NCBI GenBank assembly: GCA_023055505.1
Contig: JALIRH010000023.1
Span: 10,722,271-10,786,270, forward strand
Reading direction: 5' to 3'
DNA length: 64,000 nt
Origin: Callipepla californica brunnescens
Lineage: Eukaryota > Chordata > Aves > Galliformes > Odontophoridae
The translations under genes were made by a program, and so were the position numbers. The notes beneath the pieces are model-generated. The model had not been told where the DNA came from. It worked only from the letters and a program-made list of their open reading frames with translations, and made no database searches. Within the stretch, counting starts at the first letter, position 1. Every line of letters begins with the position of its first letter. Shown here one piece after another: positions 63,301-64,000 of this stretch.

Positions 63301-64000
63301 CAGCAATGGTCCTTTTAAGCAGACGGGAGCAACCAGACCTGTTTGTTCAGTATTACTGAATTGAAGTCATTTATATATAAACTAAACAGCATGTTTAGCA
63401 ACCAGAGATGTCGGTGTACAGCGCTTATTCGTAAAGACTGTAACATGGGAATATCTGAAACCAAAGATATAATATTCCTTGCTGGTTCTGTGGTTTTGTT
63501 GCTGTTTGTAAGGTATGATTTAGCAGTCTAGACAGGTGATATGACTGTACCCAAACTCATGCAGCCACTACTAGACTGACTCTTTTTTATCCATTTGTGA
63601 TTAATTTGAGAAGGAACTGTGTATACAGATGTTATTTTTCAAAAATGTAGAATATTATACAGACTGAATTAAGTTGGCTAGGGCAGTGAGATACTAACTG
63701 TCTCAAGGAAAACTTTTCTTAAGGTGGCTACCCTCCTTACCTTCCAGAAGACACCCTTCACTTCGTGCTTAGCTAACAGTGGCTACTCACAAACAAAGCC
63801 TGACAGAATAGAAATGCCAACTGAAAAACAGTCCTAACAAAAGTCAGCTGAGGGAACTAAATGTACTATCTTAAGGCCCTGAACCAGGTGCTTCTTTTGT
63901 CTGACTCACATCATGATACAAAGTTACTGACGAATGAATATTCTTGTGTCAGTATGCCTATGTACCTAAGTTTATCCCAGAACTAGCTGAGCAATTGTGT
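60370..64000 (+). other. SSBP2: Intron downstream of exon G (3' end outside window)
   Basis: About 3.6 kb of intron with a (TA)n microsatellite at 61.2 kb and no recognised mobile element. No Gly/Pro-rich exon matching the next part of SSBP2 is present. The open frames (for example 62103-62312 and 62414-62662 on the minus strand) resemble no known family. Confidence 0.85.
61203..61222. repeat. (TA)n microsatellite
   Basis: About ten alternating AT/TA units in a row, followed by CTCGACAC. It is likely to be length-polymorphic. Confidence 0.9.

Larger units (their letters stand above)
1..64000 (+). other. SSBP2: SSBP2 gene, internal part (exons A-G and introns)
   Basis: The whole window lies inside a single gene. 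Seven exons on the + strand, all with AG acceptors and GT donors, join to an uninterrupted 441-nt frame (147 codons), corresponding to about residues 95-241 of the 361-residue human protein as I recall it. SSBP2 is a nuclear co-regulator. Its N-terminal LUFS domain (upstream, not here) binds LDB1, stabilises it and joins LIM-homeodomain and LMO2/GATA/TAL1 complexes. The part encoded here is the Pro/Gly/Met-rich low-complexity region linked to transcriptional activation. SSBP2 rather than SSBP3 is indicated by [19 protein letters not shown] (SSBP3 has NMPPNDGMPGGPIPPGFFQ) and by [20 protein letters not shown]. The exon letters are mine. Both gene ends lie outside the window. Confidence 0.95.

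Overview
The window is the inside of one large vertebrate gene, read on the + strand: the middle of SSBP2 (single-stranded DNA-binding protein 2, a partner of LDB1). I identify it from seven short exons whose joined translation, about 147 codons, matches the proline/glycine-rich part of SSBP2 as I recall it. Paralog-specific residues separate it from SSBP3 and SSBP4. The neutral sequence points to a bird. The recognisable interspersed repeats are decayed CR1 LINE 3' ends, some with the octamer-type tail (ATTCTGTG-like), and no Alu, B1 or L1 elements are seen. The base composition is AT-rich. SSBP2 lies on the Z chromosome in chicken (from general knowledge), which would fit, but the species cannot be fixed from the sequence alone.

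Layout: 1-28537 is intron, with no exon recognised. Exon A is 28538-28627, followed by a 16.5 kb intron. Exon B is 45111-45170, exon C 48229-48295, exon D 48611-48681 (after an intron of only 315 nt), exon E 52463-52530, exon F 58663-58711 and exon G 60334-60369. From 60370 to 64000 is intron again. The 5' exons (N-terminal LUFS/LisH region, residues 1 to about 94) and the 3' exons (the next should begin Gly-Pro-Pro-Gly and run to the conserved C-terminus) lie outside. No promoter, CpG island, start codon, stop codon or 3' end of the gene is inside the window, and no second protein-coding gene can be supported on either strand. The open frames elsewhere are about what AT-rich intron gives by chance.

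The exons form reading-frame modules. A, B and G are each phase 0-0. C+D and E+F are pairs whose phases cancel (0-1-0 and 0-2-0). Points worth a second look are: a 24-T tract against the exon B acceptor; an in-frame extension of exon D to a stop followed at once by AATAAA, behind a weak donor; a CR1 fragment in the 315-nt intron; a convergent pair of CTCF-like motifs around exon A; a hairpin that looks like a template-switch mutation; a G-quadruplex motif; and several perfect inverted repeats. I found no new multi-gene system. This is an ordinary intron-rich region of a conserved regulatory gene.
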